A stretch of 64,000 nt of DNA. It comes from Rugalucina vietnamica. Lineage: Eukaryota; Mollusca; Bivalvia; Lucinida; Lucinidae. Both the position numbers and the translations under genes were made by a program. Below are positions 37,761 to 49,144 of the stretch, piece after piece (the stretch's first letter is position 1; each line of letters begins with the position of its first letter). The stretch is taken from positions 49,628,856 through 49,692,855 of the forward strand of contig OZ024874.1 in the NCBI GenBank assembly GCA_964017185.1, read 5' to 3'. Under the pieces are notes generated by a model. It made no database searches. It saw only the letters and a program-made list of their open reading frames with translations, and was not told where the DNA came from.

Positions 37761-38986
37761 CATATGTCCCCCCTCTCTGCGCCAACCCACTTTTAATTTT
37801 GTAAATTTTTACATATAATCCTAAAAAATATACCAACAGACATTTTAAATTAAAACCAATATATAGCAACAGCTCTAGACATTTTAAAATATCACGTTTC
37901 AGCTGTAAAAAGTAATGGACCACCTCGGCCCCAACCCTAAATTTTTACAAAAATGCAATTTTGAACATAAATCAAGGGCCATAACTGTAAGGTCGTTTCA
38001 CAAAATTTACCCATCTACAATCCCAAACCAATCCTTGCCGGTATCAACTAATATGCAAAGTTTGAAGAAAATCGGTAAAAAAACTACTCAAGTTAGAGAG
38101 CGGAAACGAAAAAAATGCAATTTTTAACCTCAATCAAGGGCCATAACTCCAAGGTCATTTGACGAAATTTACCCATCTACAATCCCAAACCACTCCTTGT
38201 CGGTATCAACTCATATGCAAAGTTTGAAGAAAATCGGTCAAAAAATACTCAAGTTAGAGAGCAGAAACAAAAAAAATGCAATTTTTAACCTCAATCAAGG
38301 GCCATAACTCTAAGGTCATTTGACGAAATTTACCCATCTACAATCTGAAACCACTCGATGCCGGTATCAACTCATATGCAAAGTTTGAAGAAAATCGGTC
38401 AAAAACTACTCAAGTTAGAGAGCGGAAACGAACAAAATGTAATTTTTAACATCAATCAAGGGCCATAACTCTGAGGTCGTTTGACGAAATTTACCCATCT
38501 ACAATCCCAAACCACTCCTTGTCGATATCAACTCATATGCAAAGTTTGAAGAAAATCGGTCAAAAACTACTCAAGTTAGAGAGCGGAAACGAACAAAATG
38601 CAATTTTTAACCTCAATCAAGGGCCATAACTCTAAGGTTGTTTGACGAAATTTACCCATCTACAATCCCAAACCACTCCTTGCTGGTATCAACTCATATG
38701 CAAAGTTTGAAGAAAATCGGTCAAAAACTACTCAAGTTAGAGAGCGGAAACGAATAGAGACACCTGGATTTTCAAACAGTTAATTGACCTTTGTGACCTT
38801 GAAAATTAGGTCAAGGTCACCAAAATCTAATCACTCCATTCGGCTGTCCCAATGAAGTTTCTGTGCCAGTTTGGTCTAAATCCATCCAGTGGTTCAGGAG
38901 ATATCGTGCAGACAAAAAGCTACGCCGCCGACGACGGGATCCACACCAAATACAATATGTCCCCCACCCCTTCGGAGGGGGGACAT
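37761..38986 (+). mobile_element. Pearl-like element F nested in the hAT-like element
   Basis: The 5' tag is ATATGTCCCCCCTC. Five monomers of about 163 bp follow (CAATCAAGGGCCATAACT, CATATGCAAAGTTTGAAGAA, AAGTTAGAGAGCGGAAACGA). Then a GCCGCCGACGACGGG tract and the 3' hairpin CCCCTTCGGAGGGG with GTCCCCC/GGGGGAC arms matching the tag. Confidence 0.75.
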
Positions 38987-39262
38987 AAAAATGCGGCTAA
39001 TGGATGGCTGTAACGTATTTTGCTCATAAAAACAAAACGGTTTCACAGCGATCGGTTCTTCCAAAGTCTAGTTCAAAGGCTAACAGTAGATAATTTGCAA
39101 TTATTACTTCACAGTAGCGTGTCTTCTTGTCAATAATTTATGACTCCGCCCTCTCAACCGCCCCTTGTCAAAGTTGCTTTCGACACGTGACGCTAATAAG
39201 CCAATCAGCATTTGTGACAAAGCGGCTGACATGTCGGCGTGAAATTATGACTAACGGTATAT

Positions 39263-39795
39263 TAGGGGTGTAACGATATACCGATATATCGGTATACTGC
39301 GGTACGGTGCTCGCGGTGCGGTATACCGGTACGCCCATACAAGGATTCCGTTATATCGTAACACAGTCCGGGTTTTATACTAACACCCAAAATAATCCAA
39401 ACGAGTACAACCACAGACTGTGTATTTACAATCGGTCCTGCTATCAAATTTTTACAGGTAATTAGCGTGAAACCAGTCCAATACATGTGCGTATTTGCCT
39501 CCCCTGTTGAGCTGTCAATCATGTGGTTATTTTTGGAACATACATCTATTTCGGCACTTTAAAACAACCTGACGTCGCATAAAAATTTTGCATGTTGTTT
39601 ACAATAATATCAGTCATAGATGTACTACAAATGTTGTAATATTGATTCCCATTCTAGCGCAATAAATTTTGACTTCGATAAGAAATTGAAAATTGACTTT
39701 CCTGTTTGTACGATATATTCAATACGCATTGCGATATGCATTTCCCGTACCGCGATATATCGCGATGCGGTTTTAGTGGGCGATACTCAGCCCTA
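39263..39795. mobile_element. 533-bp hAT-like MITE, 8-bp target duplication
   Basis: Starts TAGGGGTGTAACGATATACC, ends GATACTCAGCCCTA. Flanked by CGGTATAT at 39255-39262 and 39796-39803. Subterminal GCGGTATACCGGTACG-type palindromes at both sides. Inserted in the larger hAT-like element, which has related ends. Confidence 0.85.
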
Positions 39796-40341
39796 CGGTA
39801 TATATGTTGATTATTGAGGCAATTGTCCAATAATTGCATAAGGATTAACCAATAAAGGTAATCTGTTGTCACCACTTGACAATCAGCTGTGTCTCAGTGG
39901 GCACTTTCGCTTTGTGATAACGAAAATAAATATTCAAACTCGCCGAAAAACTCTGAAAATGTGGGAAGAAGAAAACTATCGAAACTATCGATAGTTCAAT
40001 ACACTATCGGCAATAGTAATCGAATAAATCGATGTATAATTTTACCATCGATGCAGTACAATTGGCACGATCACTATTGCAATACATCGATAGTCCGATG
40101 CATCGTTACACCACTACAGCATGGCTATAAAATTTTTTGGGTAGGGCCAATTTTTGTGGGTAGGTAGGAGCACAGCAAACCAACAATTTTTTAAGGACAG
40201 CCTTGTGGGTACTCATTAACGTGTACCCACAATTTATGTTTTGAGCAAAAATAAGATAAATATCAAAATTTTTCAGCTGAAAATTTTTCAATTTTTAAAG
40301 CTCAAAAAATCTCTGTTTATTGCATGGGCAAGTTTTCGTAA

Positions 40342-40644
40342 TGCACCAGTCATTTGTAACCACTGCTCCCCCACCTACGGGGAAGAGCGGGGATTATAAC
40401 TTTTCAGTTTCAGTGCCCTGCTATAAGCCCCACCCCAAGGGGGCAAACTGGAGGTCAAAACTTTGCTCTTTGCCCCGTCCTTCACAATAGAAAAACTCCC
40501 TTGGATAAGGATTCTATTGTCAAAACCCCATCATTTCCCCTGCACTGCGGAGACACTCGAAAAGTAATTGCCCAGCACTTTAGCCCGGCTATCCCCCACC
40601 CTTCCCCGTAGGTGGGGAGGCAGTGGCGACAAATGACTGGTGCA
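40342..40644. mobile_element. 303-bp MITE with TAA target duplication
   Basis: The left end TGCACCAGTCATTTGTAACC and the inverted right end (complement TGCACCAGTCATTTGTCGCC) extend about 40 bp through CCCCACCTACGGGGA. TAA flanks both ends, the triplet used by PIF/Harbinger elements. Confidence 0.8.
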
Positions 40645-41137
40645 TAATGCTTATACGAGTGTTCTGTGGGTCACTTTACAAACCATGACCCCAAAGATTC
40701 TTTTTCTTGCACATTGCAAGACAAATATAGCACAAACAAATTACGATGACTTTCATCTAAACAGTTGGCCATAACAGCACATAAAATATTTGCACACAAT
40801 ACCGGTACTAATGTAGCCAGTCATTGCAGCAATTAATATAAGTCAACAGATTTCCAACACTACATTCAGTTGGTTAAACTATTTACAGCACACTTGCACT
40901 TTCACTTTGAGAATAAGCAGCACCATTTCGAACAAACCCTTTTTTTTCTGAAAAATTCAGTTGGCGCGGAGGACCAGCTGCACCACATTTTAACTGGCCC
41001 AAGACCAAAATATACTGGCCAGGGCCAGTGGCCCCCCCTCTTAAAAAAAGCCCTGTTATCAAAAGCTTACACTTGTCAGATCAATTGGGCCGCATAAATT
41101 GGTAGATTTTAAGCTTAAAATCTGACAAGAAAGAAGA

Positions 41138-42160
41138 GTGGTTGTCATGCCCAAGATCGATGCTTGTTTGCAAGAATATAATCCATTATCGGAAAGCCTT
41201 TCCATGATTTATAGAAAGAAGTTCTCTTTCATCAAGGAAAAATGCATCTTTGCCTATATTGGCCTGCAAGCTGTCAATTCAACAGCTCAAGTCATTCAGA
41301 CCTGTCAACCTCCAGAAAATTCTAAGAGGGAGATTGCGCGAAACAGCGATGTTTCGACCAAATTAGCATGCAACTTACGCGCGCGCTTTAAGACCTATAA
41401 AATTTCAAGAAGGGAGATTTTTTCTTCAGGAGGGAGATTTTTTTGCAGCTTTTCAAAAAGACAATACTTGTTATTGGCAAAAAAAAAAGGAGTATACCCC
41501 TAGCATTTACCGATACTAAACCCATAAAACAAGGAAAAATTGAGACAGTGTCATACCTTAGGTATTGAAAATTCGCTTGTGCAATTTTCTATAAAGCCTA
41601 TGATGCAAAAACCGCGAAGAAACGATGAAATTTGATCGAAAAATCAGTTTCGACATTATTTCTACCAAGGGCGCGGCCATATTGGTAGTTTTCCCAACGT
41701 TCATTTGTTACATGCAATCTGATTGGTTCCGAAATCAGCCTAAAAATTTAATGGCCAATCACAAAGATTGTTTTATCTTTCACCGATTTCATGCTTAAAA
41801 TAGATCGGAGAACCTCGAATACACCCGAGACTTGCCGAATAGGCTAAAAATAGAAGTCGGAACGATCGAAAATTCCCGAACTCAACCGGAAATTTGCAAT
41901 GACCTTGACTTTGTTTGTGTAAACACGGAAAAACCGGGATATGTTTTCTTTTTTGTTTCGGATTTTAAAATTAACCGGTAGACAGCCCGAAATCCGTTAG
42001 TTTGGCGTTTTAAATTGAAATCGGACGGGAGGTCGTAAGTCCATGGCAAAACCGTTAGAATAACGGGATACCCGGGAGAGTTGACAGGTCTGAAGTCATT
42101 GATACTGTGCACGCATCTGTTTTGCACATTGGTCACTCGCATTTGGTTGGCTGTCTAAAT
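41138..42160 (+). pseudogene. Unidentified ORF split by a hAT-like insertion
   Basis: An open frame begins near MPKIDACLQEYNPLSES and runs to NSTAQVI at the insertion point. Beyond the element and its duplicated target, the same frame continues DTVHASVLHIGHSHLVGCLN to a stop near 42160. The two parts look like one former coding segment of about 78 residues or more. I do not recognise the protein; it could be a relic of a transposon or of a host exon. Confidence 0.35.
41297..42092. mobile_element. 796-bp hAT-like element, TIR CAGACCTGTCAA, 8-bp target duplication
   Basis: The left end CAGACCTGTCAACCTCC and the inverted right end GGAGAGTTGACAGGTCTG are flanked by AAGTCATT at 41289-41296 and 42093-42100. 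The interior contains CCAAT boxes and an ATATGGCCGCGCCC segment that looks promoter-like but belongs to the element. No transposase. Confidence 0.85.
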
Positions 42161-42379
42161 ATATTCGGCCCAAATCTAGACTGATTCACAATATTTTACA
42201 TTGATAGATAACTGATAAAACCAGTCAAAATAAAGCCGACTGAAAAAAAAAAATGAAATTAAACAGTCAGTTTTGGGGCGTTACGCTTCGAACAAATCTC
42301 AGGACATTTAAAAAAAAAAAATGGCATTGGTCTCCTGCGTTCAGAATTTATTCATCAGCCTAGCCGCCCAAGGCATTCT

Positions 42380-42622
42380 TTTAGGCCAAAAAAAAAATTG
42401 TCTCGTTTCCGGAAACCCTACCGACCCCACTTTTTTGGGGCCTACTCTTAATTTTTTTGAGACATCTGAGAATTTTTTTCTACTTTTACACTATTTTTTA
42501 ATTATTTTCATGGTTTTCCTCTACAAAAAATTATTTCTAAAAAAAAATTTTGCCTACCTACCGACCCATAGAAATATTTTGACGTTTCCGGAAACAAGAC
42601 ATTTATTTTTTTTTGGCCTTAT
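42380..42622. mobile_element. Short MITE with AGGCCAAAAAAAA ends
   Basis: The left AGGCCAAAAAAAAAATTGTC then GTTTCCGGAAAC is mirrored on the right by GTTTCCGGAAACAAGAC and TTTTTTTTGGCCT. The 122-residue ORF across it is not a protein gene. Confidence 0.65.
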
Positions 42623-42839
42623 CCATACATGTGATGAGTCTGAAAGAGGAATCAGGGAGATTTTTGTTCCATTTCAGGGAGATTTTTGAAAAATGTATAG
42701 AATATATAGGAAAAATCCTGATTCATTTCAGGGAGGTTTTGAATTTTTGTTAAAAAGGTGGTACATTTGAGAAGACTTTTTACCAAAAATTTTACGGCTC
42801 ATTTCCTGGAGTCTGATGATGAGGGAGGTATCACATGTA

Positions 42840-43480
42840 TGCTTATCTGTCACGTCCGGCGGTCAGGCGACATTTGGTAAACACTGCCTACACCACGGTG
42901 CTCGAAAAAATAGCACTTACAATGTTGCACCATTGGTAACAATGATACAAATTCTATCAACCTATGCACTACTGGGAGTACCCCGAAACACATAATACCG
43001 GCCAGAATGTTCAGTTTAACATTAGATTTGTGTGGGTGGGGTATAAAATAGCAAGAAATTACGTCGTATTTTCTCGTAAACAGATTGAATGTTCCTTTTG
43101 AAAGTTTGTATGGTTCTTAGTCAATAAACAAAGAATTAAAGAAAGGCCAATTTATCAACAAATCTTTAAAACGTACAGAGTAATCTGCAAAACATGCGTC
43201 TGCCATCTCAAGCCATTTCGCACTTTTTTCTCAGCACAGGTCTAATCTCAATGTAAAATCCTTTCTCGTAAGCTCGGCTATGCTGAACAGTTTGACATTC
43301 AAACAATAAAATAATATCAATTTTACTTTTTAAAATTCATTTTTAGTGATTACTTTTGAAATAAATAATTAATATAATTATTATTTTGCTCGTATTTTTG
43401 GTTTTGAGATTATATAAAGTATAACTAAAATGTGTAATGTACCGAATAGGAATTTTATGTCCCGATGATGCGCCGTTCTC
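42840..43480. other. Intergenic sequence without recognised features
   Basis: AT-rich and unstructured. No coding frame, RNA or repeat recognised. It is upstream of the last visible PATL1 exon, so the missing first exon could lie here or further right, but I see no convincing candidate. Confidence 0.4.
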
Positions 43481-43494
43481 ATGGGTCTAGCTAA

Positions 43495-43670
43495 AACACT
43501 GACTTTTACCTGCTGACTTGCTGACTGCTGACCAAACCAAAAGCTGACCAATGTGACTAAAATGCTGACCAGGTAAAGTGATGACCAGACATAACATCTG
43601 GTCTCTATTTGGGTTTAATTGGTGAAATTTAATGATAATTTGTGATAATTGTAATTAATATAAATGCCTT
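43495..43670. repeat. GACCAGATGTTATGTCTGGTC repeat, copy 1
   Basis: About 170 bp present again, inverted, at 56215-56385. Contains a GACCAGAC…GTCTGGTC-type hairpin and TGACTAAAATGCTGACC. It lies just outside the 3' end of the LINE at 43681. Confidence 0.65.
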
Positions 43671-43711
43671 AAAAGCCATGTTGTTGTTGTTGTCTTGTAG
43701 AGTTCCGCCGG

Positions 43712-46700
43712 TTACTTTGCGGCGAACCGTCGTTTCGACGTTGATTTTTTCTTAAGTTGCTTTCTGGTTTTCTGCTGTCTGCTGAAATTGGCTTGGGAGA
43801 TTTTAGAGACAGAAACCGCGAGACTCTGTTGTTTTTCTAGACCGGACAAAAGTTTATTACGTGTTCGATGTAAGGACGAGATCAGTTCTCTACTATAGAG
43901 TTCAATTAAGTCAATGTCTGTCTTGCTCGAGCAATACACACTTGGGTCAAGGATCAGCTGGGTGAGTTCACTGGATGTTAAGCTGTCTAGGTAGCTAGAA
44001 TTCACAAGACCCAAGACTCTGGACCGAAATTTCTGGTGTAAGTGCTTTAAGGCTTGGCATTCAGTCAGGAAGTGTTGTCTGGTTTCAGGACACTGTTCAC
44101 ATAGCTTACAGGTTGGATCTACAGCAAACTGGTTGAAAACGGCACGATTACTCTGTAGGGTATATGTACCAGTAAGAACTCGTGCTTTCAGCTGTGCTCT
44201 ACGGCTGTCATGTAGACTGTTGCGTACCGAAGACCATAGGTGATGGGCACTTCCCACTTTAACACTCTCTGGATTAAGGTATTTCAGAGATGGACTAGAT
44301 TTTATAGCCTCCCGCCACTGCTCCTCCACAACAGTGTTGATGGCATTGTTCACCATTCTCTTCCATTTGAATTTTGATGGAATTCTCTCCAGCAATTCAG
44401 AAGATGAAGGCAGGTCATATAATACCAACAGTTGTTTGACTTTATTGAACCAGCTGCTTTCGGAGTCTGATTTGGTAGCAAGCTGCCTGACAGCAATATC
44501 CTTCTCAATACCTTCACTTGAGATCCACCGCCAAAACAGATTGAGTATGTTCTTATGTATGACACGCTGAAGTGTGGCAGTATCCCCAACAAGGCCAGCA
44601 CGGCAGAACTGTGTGTTTTATCTGGAAAGGACTGTATCTGCTTAAGGGATTTCCTTTGGTACAACTCTAAATCTCTGAAGTCCTTTTCTGACAGGCTGAG
44701 TACTTCCAGACCATAAAGAAGGCGTGGCACGACATAGGTTGACCATAATTTCCCTCCGACACACTGCTTCAGACCATTTCCACAATGGAGCCCTGCCCCC
44801 ATGAGAGAATACGCGGTTCTTCTACCAAGAGATATCTTCTCTGTGATGTTTGCCTTATTGCTTGATTCCCTGTGTATACCCAAATGAGTGGACTGTTGGA
44901 CTTTACTCATTTCCACGCCATTCATGTAGTAGCTAGCTTCTTTATACTGCAAATATTTGTCCCCATAGGTCAAAATACAGCTTTTCTTTGGGTGAATCAC
45001 AAATCTTGATCTATTGGCGAACCCACCAGAAGTTGGTATCATGACCTGCATTTCACTTTGTGAGTGGCTCATCAACGTAAGATCATCGGCTACTGTAACA
45101 TGTGGAATCCAGATATACCCAATTTTGGCACCAGTAAATTTACTTTCTAGCTGGATAAGGAGAGGATTGTTATATCTCTTGTAATGGGAAGTAGACATCA
45201 CGCCGCCCTGGCGTACACCTTGGCGTATGACAAATGGATTTGACAATGTGCCCTCCCATTTAACAACTGAGGTGAGATCCGAGTATAGGTTCTGTAGAAG
45301 TATCCAGTCAGCGCCACAAATGCCGTCAAAATACAGTCTTCGGAGAAGAGTATCATGGTCGACCACGTCGAACGCCTTTTGGGCGTCCAACATGGCGACA
45401 ATCAGGGGTTTCTTGGAATTGTGTGCTTCTGCAATACTCTCAGATAGAATCAAAGCTGCATCAATAGAGGAACGTCCGGCAGAGAATCCCTTCTGCAAAG
45501 TTGACTGTGACCCTTCCAGAAATGTATTATGCCTCCGATTCAGGATATGTTCTATCACTTTTAGGATAACTGTTGTAACGGTGATTCCACGGTAATTAGC
45601 CGGGTCAGACTTTTCTCCTTTCTTGAAGATAGGCGTTACTAGTCCCTCCTTCAGTGCTTCCGGCACTTGCTTCCGCTGAAAGACATAGTTAATCAGGTTT
45701 CGAAGGAAGAGCACAGTAGCATCTCCACCAAAGATGAGATGCTCACCAGTTATATCCAGGGTATCCGCAGCCTTGTTTAACTTTAATTTATTTAGGGCCT
45801 GTTGAACCTCCTCAACCGATGCAGGATTGACGTCCTCAGCACTGTTTGAGCAGATATTGTATATACGATTGATGTCGTCGGTGTAGGTTGTCTTCACTTC
45901 GTCGTCGAAGTTTTCATCCTGAAGCGGGGTTGCAAGGGAACCAAAGTGAGTGGCCAATCCTTCGCATATCTCTTCGGCAGACTCTAGCATCTTACCATCC
46001 ACACACAGGAACTATAGGGTAGAGGACTTGGACTGGCGTTGCTCTCTGACAAGCCTATAGAACTCCTTGTCACTTCCATGAGAGGACATAATTGTCTCAA
46101 CCTTTTCGATGGTCTTTCTTGCAGCAGCCCGCCTCTGTGCTTTCCTAAGGTTCCTTTTGGCTTGCTTCTGTCTTATAACAGCTGGATGCTCACAATCGGT
46201 TGGCTCACCACTTTGCCTCCATTGCCACCAAGTCTCCTTGCACTGCCTCAGGGCTTCACTGATTTCGGGGTTCCATATCCGGTTAGGACCGGTTTTGATT
46301 TCTTTACTGGACTTATGGTTAGGAATACTGGCATGTACGGCACTCTTCAGAGTCGATGTAAGGTGTCCAAGAGACATAAGGAATTCAAAATCTGTCTGTG
46401 GCATGTCAAAGAGGTTCAGCTGTTTTGAGATGAATTCCTCATATACTATCTTATCACATTTATCCCATTTCGGCCTCAGTTTAACTGAAATAGGCTTCAA
46501 ACTTTTCTTGATAGTTCCTATTTTCAAAATGGTATAAACTGGTACATGGTCCGACACATTTGAGTGTGTGAAGCTCTCGACTCTGACTATATTTGTGATT
46601 AACCTTGCTTTTTTGTTCAATAGGATGTAGTCTATTTCTGCTGTATCCTTAGTATTCACATGAAAAAAAGTTGGAGTACCTCGCTGCAAAGAAGAGAGTC

Positions 46701-47277
46701 CATTCCTCATGCAAAAGTTTTCCAGCTCTCTGTCATGGAGGTTGTTATCCCTTTTCTGAAGGGAAGAGTTCATATCTCCGAGCAAAAAGATAGCATGAGT
46801 GGGTGAGAACTTGGCGACTATTTCCTGAACTTCCAAAAGTATGGACTGAAAATCGTCAGACGACCTTCCATTCCTACACGGCATGTAGACGTTGATCACA
46901 CAAACTTAGGGATCAGTGACAAGCTCAATAACAACAATGCGACATCCACCATCCAGGCATTTTCTGACTCTCAGGTCCATATTTATGCGGTACAGAGTAG
47001 CAACTCCTCCATATCCACGTGGCTTCTGAGAAGGAGGGAGGGGATTATTGTCATCCACCGCTTTGCCAAATCCCTCGAAGTTCTTATGTATCTCGCCAAG
47101 TTGTCTGAGTTGAAAATTGAATAGCCAAGTTTCTTGCAGGCAAAGAATATCAGTAGATTTCAGCAGACTGTAGACATATTGCATGTTGGACTCAATATTC
47201 TTTACGTTCAAGGTTGTTATCTTTAGAGGCTTAGTCTCTTTTTTCTCCATGTCAGGGGGGAGGCACGGCCCGTGCAT
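43712..47277 (-). pseudogene. LINE ORF2: endonuclease plus reverse transcriptase, broken
   Basis: The endonuclease has TLNVKNIES, LCLQETWLF, RGYGGVATLYR, FLLGDMNSS, AEIDYILLN and SNVSDHVPV, the expected APE-type order with catalytic E, D, N and H. The RT has YRGITVTTVILKVIEHI, LQKGFSAGRSSIDAALIL, VAMLDAQKAFDVVDHDTLL, IRQGVRQGGV and the catalytic VADDLTLMS. The C-terminus has a CKLCEQCPETRQHFLTEC zinc-binding knuckle. An in-frame TAA (46906-46908) and TAG (46012-46014) interrupt it. A 1-nt frameshift near 44580 moves the end into another frame (44428-43712). No RNase H domain seen. ORF2 overlaps the end of ORF1 by 55 nt. Confidence 0.9.
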
Positions 47278-48533
47278 AAAAAAGACACAGAATCTGAATG
47301 GGCGTTGACTTTCTCAGTTTGTAGGGCAACTTTTGGAACTGTAGCAGTAGCACAATTTCCATCAATCTGTCTATAATCAGCCAGCCTCTCAGGGCTCACA
47401 CCTTTCATCGAGGAATTTCTACTGTTCGTGTGGACCCCAGGTAAGGGGTTATGGTCTGTTCTTCTCTCCACAGTTCTGTGTAGTGTGGCAATATTTTCAT
47501 CTTTCCGGGTTGAGTCGCTTGGTGAATGACTACCATCCTCTGTCGTGACCGCACTCGTTGTGCGACTGCTTCTATGAGTAGTATCCATTGCAGAGTGAGT
47601 GAAATTTCCAGCCTCGGATTCACTTCTGTTGCCATCTGGCACTCTCGTATGGGGCTGCAGAGGACGTGTGGGGTTCATATTGAGTCGTCGCCCCAAGTAG
47701 GGGTTGACCGGCCTAGGCGGGACAGCATGAGTCATAACAGGTATTTGGTTATAATGTGACTGAGTCGGGTAAAACATGTTGCCAGGAAGTGTGTGAGGTT
47801 GCATCTGGCCAGTATATGGCAAACCAACTGGCATCTGTACATAGGTATGGTAGGGTACATGAGGAGGTGGCATCATACCATGGACGGGTGGTCCCACTGG
47901 AAACTGTAACCCAGGAATATGCACAGGAGGTATGTGTGCTGGTGGCATGTGTGCAATGCGTGAAACAAGCATCTCTAGCGAGTTAAGCCTGGATTTCATC
48001 AGTTCCATTTCAATTGAGTTTATTCTCTCCCGTAAACCACTTGTATCATTGTTACCAGAAATCCCACAGGTAAAGCTGGATCCAGCTTGCGACACTCCAT
48101 CAACCTGCCTACTATTAGTAACCGGGTCATTAGGAGCCTTCCCAGAGTACTTCAGTTCTTGCTTCAGGAGACTGTTTGAATCCTCTAGGTCATTAATCTT
48201 ACGTTCCAAAGTTACTATATATGACTGAGCGAGCTTCAACTGGTCCTCACTGGGGTTGGGTACCTCTGGCTTCTTCCCTTTCTTGGGTTTTGAAGGTTTC
48301 TTTTGCACAGGAGATGCCAAATTGTTTGGCCCTCTAGAAAAAGCTTGTATTCTCATATCGGCACCAGTTGGCGGCACTACAGTGTCACGTTTCTGTTCAT
48401 GAGATGTTACACAGGACTGTGGGGTTGAATCTCTAGTATGATTTACAACCTGTCGGGAACCAGCTACATCCTCGGGATCATCCTCAATAATGATAGGGTC
48501 AGCCTGGATTGGTAAAGGGCTGTTTCTACCCAT
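47223..48533 (-). CDS. LINE ORF1 (Gag-like, coiled coil, proline-rich)
   Basis: The start is chosen at MGRNSPLPIQADPIII (48533); the open frame extends upstream to 48737 but that part looks non-coding. About 436 residues. A Lys-rich segment (KKPSKPKKGKKPEVPN) is followed by a predicted coiled coil (LKLAQSYIVTLERKINDLED). Then come a Pro/His-rich repeat (PPAHIPPVHIPG) and a Ser/Thr-rich tail. No RRM or CCHC zinc knuckle is obvious. Its presumed role is RNA binding in the retrotransposon particle. Intact, unlike ORF2. Confidence 0.7.
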   Translation of the reverse strand: MGRNSPLPIQADPIIIEDDPEDVAGSRQVVNHTRDSTPQSCVTSHEQKRDTVVPPTGADMRIQAFSRGPNNLASPVQKKPSKPKKGKKPEVPNPSEDQLKLAQSYIVTLERKINDLEDSNSLLKQELKYSGKAPNDPVTNSRQVDGVSQAGSSFTCGISGNNDTSGLRERINSIEMELMKSRLNSLEMLVSRIAHMPPAHIPPVHIPGLQFPVGPPVHGMMPPPHVPYHTYVQMPVGLPYTGQMQPHTLPGNMFYPTQSHYNQIPVMTHAVPPRPVNPYLGRRLNMNPTRPLQPHTRVPDGNRSESEAGNFTHSAMDTTHRSSRTTSAVTTEDGSHSPSDSTRKDENIATLHRTVERRTDHNPLPGVHTNSRNSSMKGVSPERLADYRQIDGNCATATVPKVALQTEKVNAHSDSVSFLCTGRASPLTWRKKRLSL

Positions 48534-48921
48534 ACAGGCTTCCTCCAATATGTCCTCTTTTTGGTCTGTTAAAATTGAATTGAAGTTTGAATTGAATAAG
48601 ATTGTTGCTGCTTGTAGATGTAGAAATTCACAAAATAGCTTTCCAAATACATGTAGAATGCGTGTTTGGCAATAGTTTTCAGCTTTAAAATTTCCCATCC
48701 CCAACAAACTCAATTTCAATGTGTAGAGAAATAACATTTCTTTTATTCAAGTATACATATTACGTGTATATACAGTAGTTTTAAGACTGTAATCGGCTTT
48801 CCAATATCATGGAAGAATGTAACAGATTATTATGAGTCAGAGATATGAGAGAATGCATTTTTTTTATCTAAATATTATGATTATTATGGGAAAATGAACA
48901 TCCAATTTATATGTAATTTAT

Positions 48922-48950
48922 TGTTTTTTTTTTTTTTTTTTTTTTTTTTG

Positions 48951-48988
<38 letters not shown>
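48922..48988. repeat. Poly-T tract
   Basis: About 67 bp almost entirely T, interrupted by GC, then GTTCG. It could be an A-tail of a minus-strand insertion, but no element is recognised next to it. Confidence 0.8.
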
Positions 48989-49144
48989 TTCGTTTTTTAC
49001 ATTTAGTTGGGTTTTTTGATCCAATATTTATATAAAATTATATGGTCAATATTTTTGACTTGCAGTGATTTATCTTACAAATAGGATCAAAGGAGCATAA
49101 TTATGGTGGCAACTAATTTCCAGATTTCACACACAATCTGAACA

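Larger units (their letters stand above)
37136..40116. mobile_element. hAT-like element, TIR TAGGGGTGTAACGAT, 8-bp target duplication
   Basis: The left end TAGGGGTGTAACGATAG and right end inverted ATCGTTACACCACTA are flanked by the perfect 8-bp duplication CAGCATGG (37128-37135 and 40117-40124), the length typical of hAT transposons. Its own sequence, about 1.2 kb without the nested insertions, has no transposase. It hosts a pearl-like element and a smaller hAT-like MITE. Confidence 0.85.
36987..40202. mobile_element. MITE with about 40-bp TIR, itself interrupted
   Basis: The left terminus GGCCATCCTTAATAAATTAT then TGGTTTGCTGTGCTCCTACC. The right terminus is its inverted near-copy (CAGCAAACCAACAATTTTTT then AAGGACAGCC). 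TTG is found on both sides, matching a duplicated host triplet. The interior is nearly all the hAT-like element at 37136-40116. Confidence 0.75.
36866..40344. mobile_element. Family W MITE, outermost of a five-layer nest
   Basis: The left part has GCAAAACTGGGGTATGCAGG then AAAGCATAGATTG. The right part resumes at TTGTGGGTACTCATTAACGT and ends TTTTCGTAATG. The host MITE reads CATAGATTGTGGGTAC, so about 3.2 kb was inserted after GATTG. Confidence 0.7.
43681..48560 (-). mobile_element. Non-LTR retrotransposon (APE endonuclease type), degenerate
   Basis: Two-ORF LINE on the minus strand: ORF1 (48533-47223), ORF2 (47277-43712) and a short 3' UTR ending in (CAA)n near 43681-43695. A relative with the same C-terminal zinc-knuckle region and (CAA)n tail lies at 56810-57440. 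Three disabling changes in ORF2 mean this copy is not autonomous. Clade not assigned: the RT motifs are diverged. Confidence 0.85.

Noticed and set aside
41660-41775. A minus-strand ATGGCCGCGCCC with upstream CCAAT boxes looked like the missing first exon and promoter of PATL1 (it could even splice in phase to exon 2).
   Set aside because: It lies inside the hAT-like element at 41297-42092, bounded by an 8-bp target duplication, and the donor would be weak.
42321-42689. A 122-codon plus-strand ORF with hydrophobic stretches.
   Set aside because: It spans a short MITE with AGGCCAAAAAAAA ends; the hydrophobic residues come from T-rich sequence.
46039-46537. Plus-strand ORFs of 129-142 codons.
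   Set aside because: Antisense shadows of the LINE endonuclease region.
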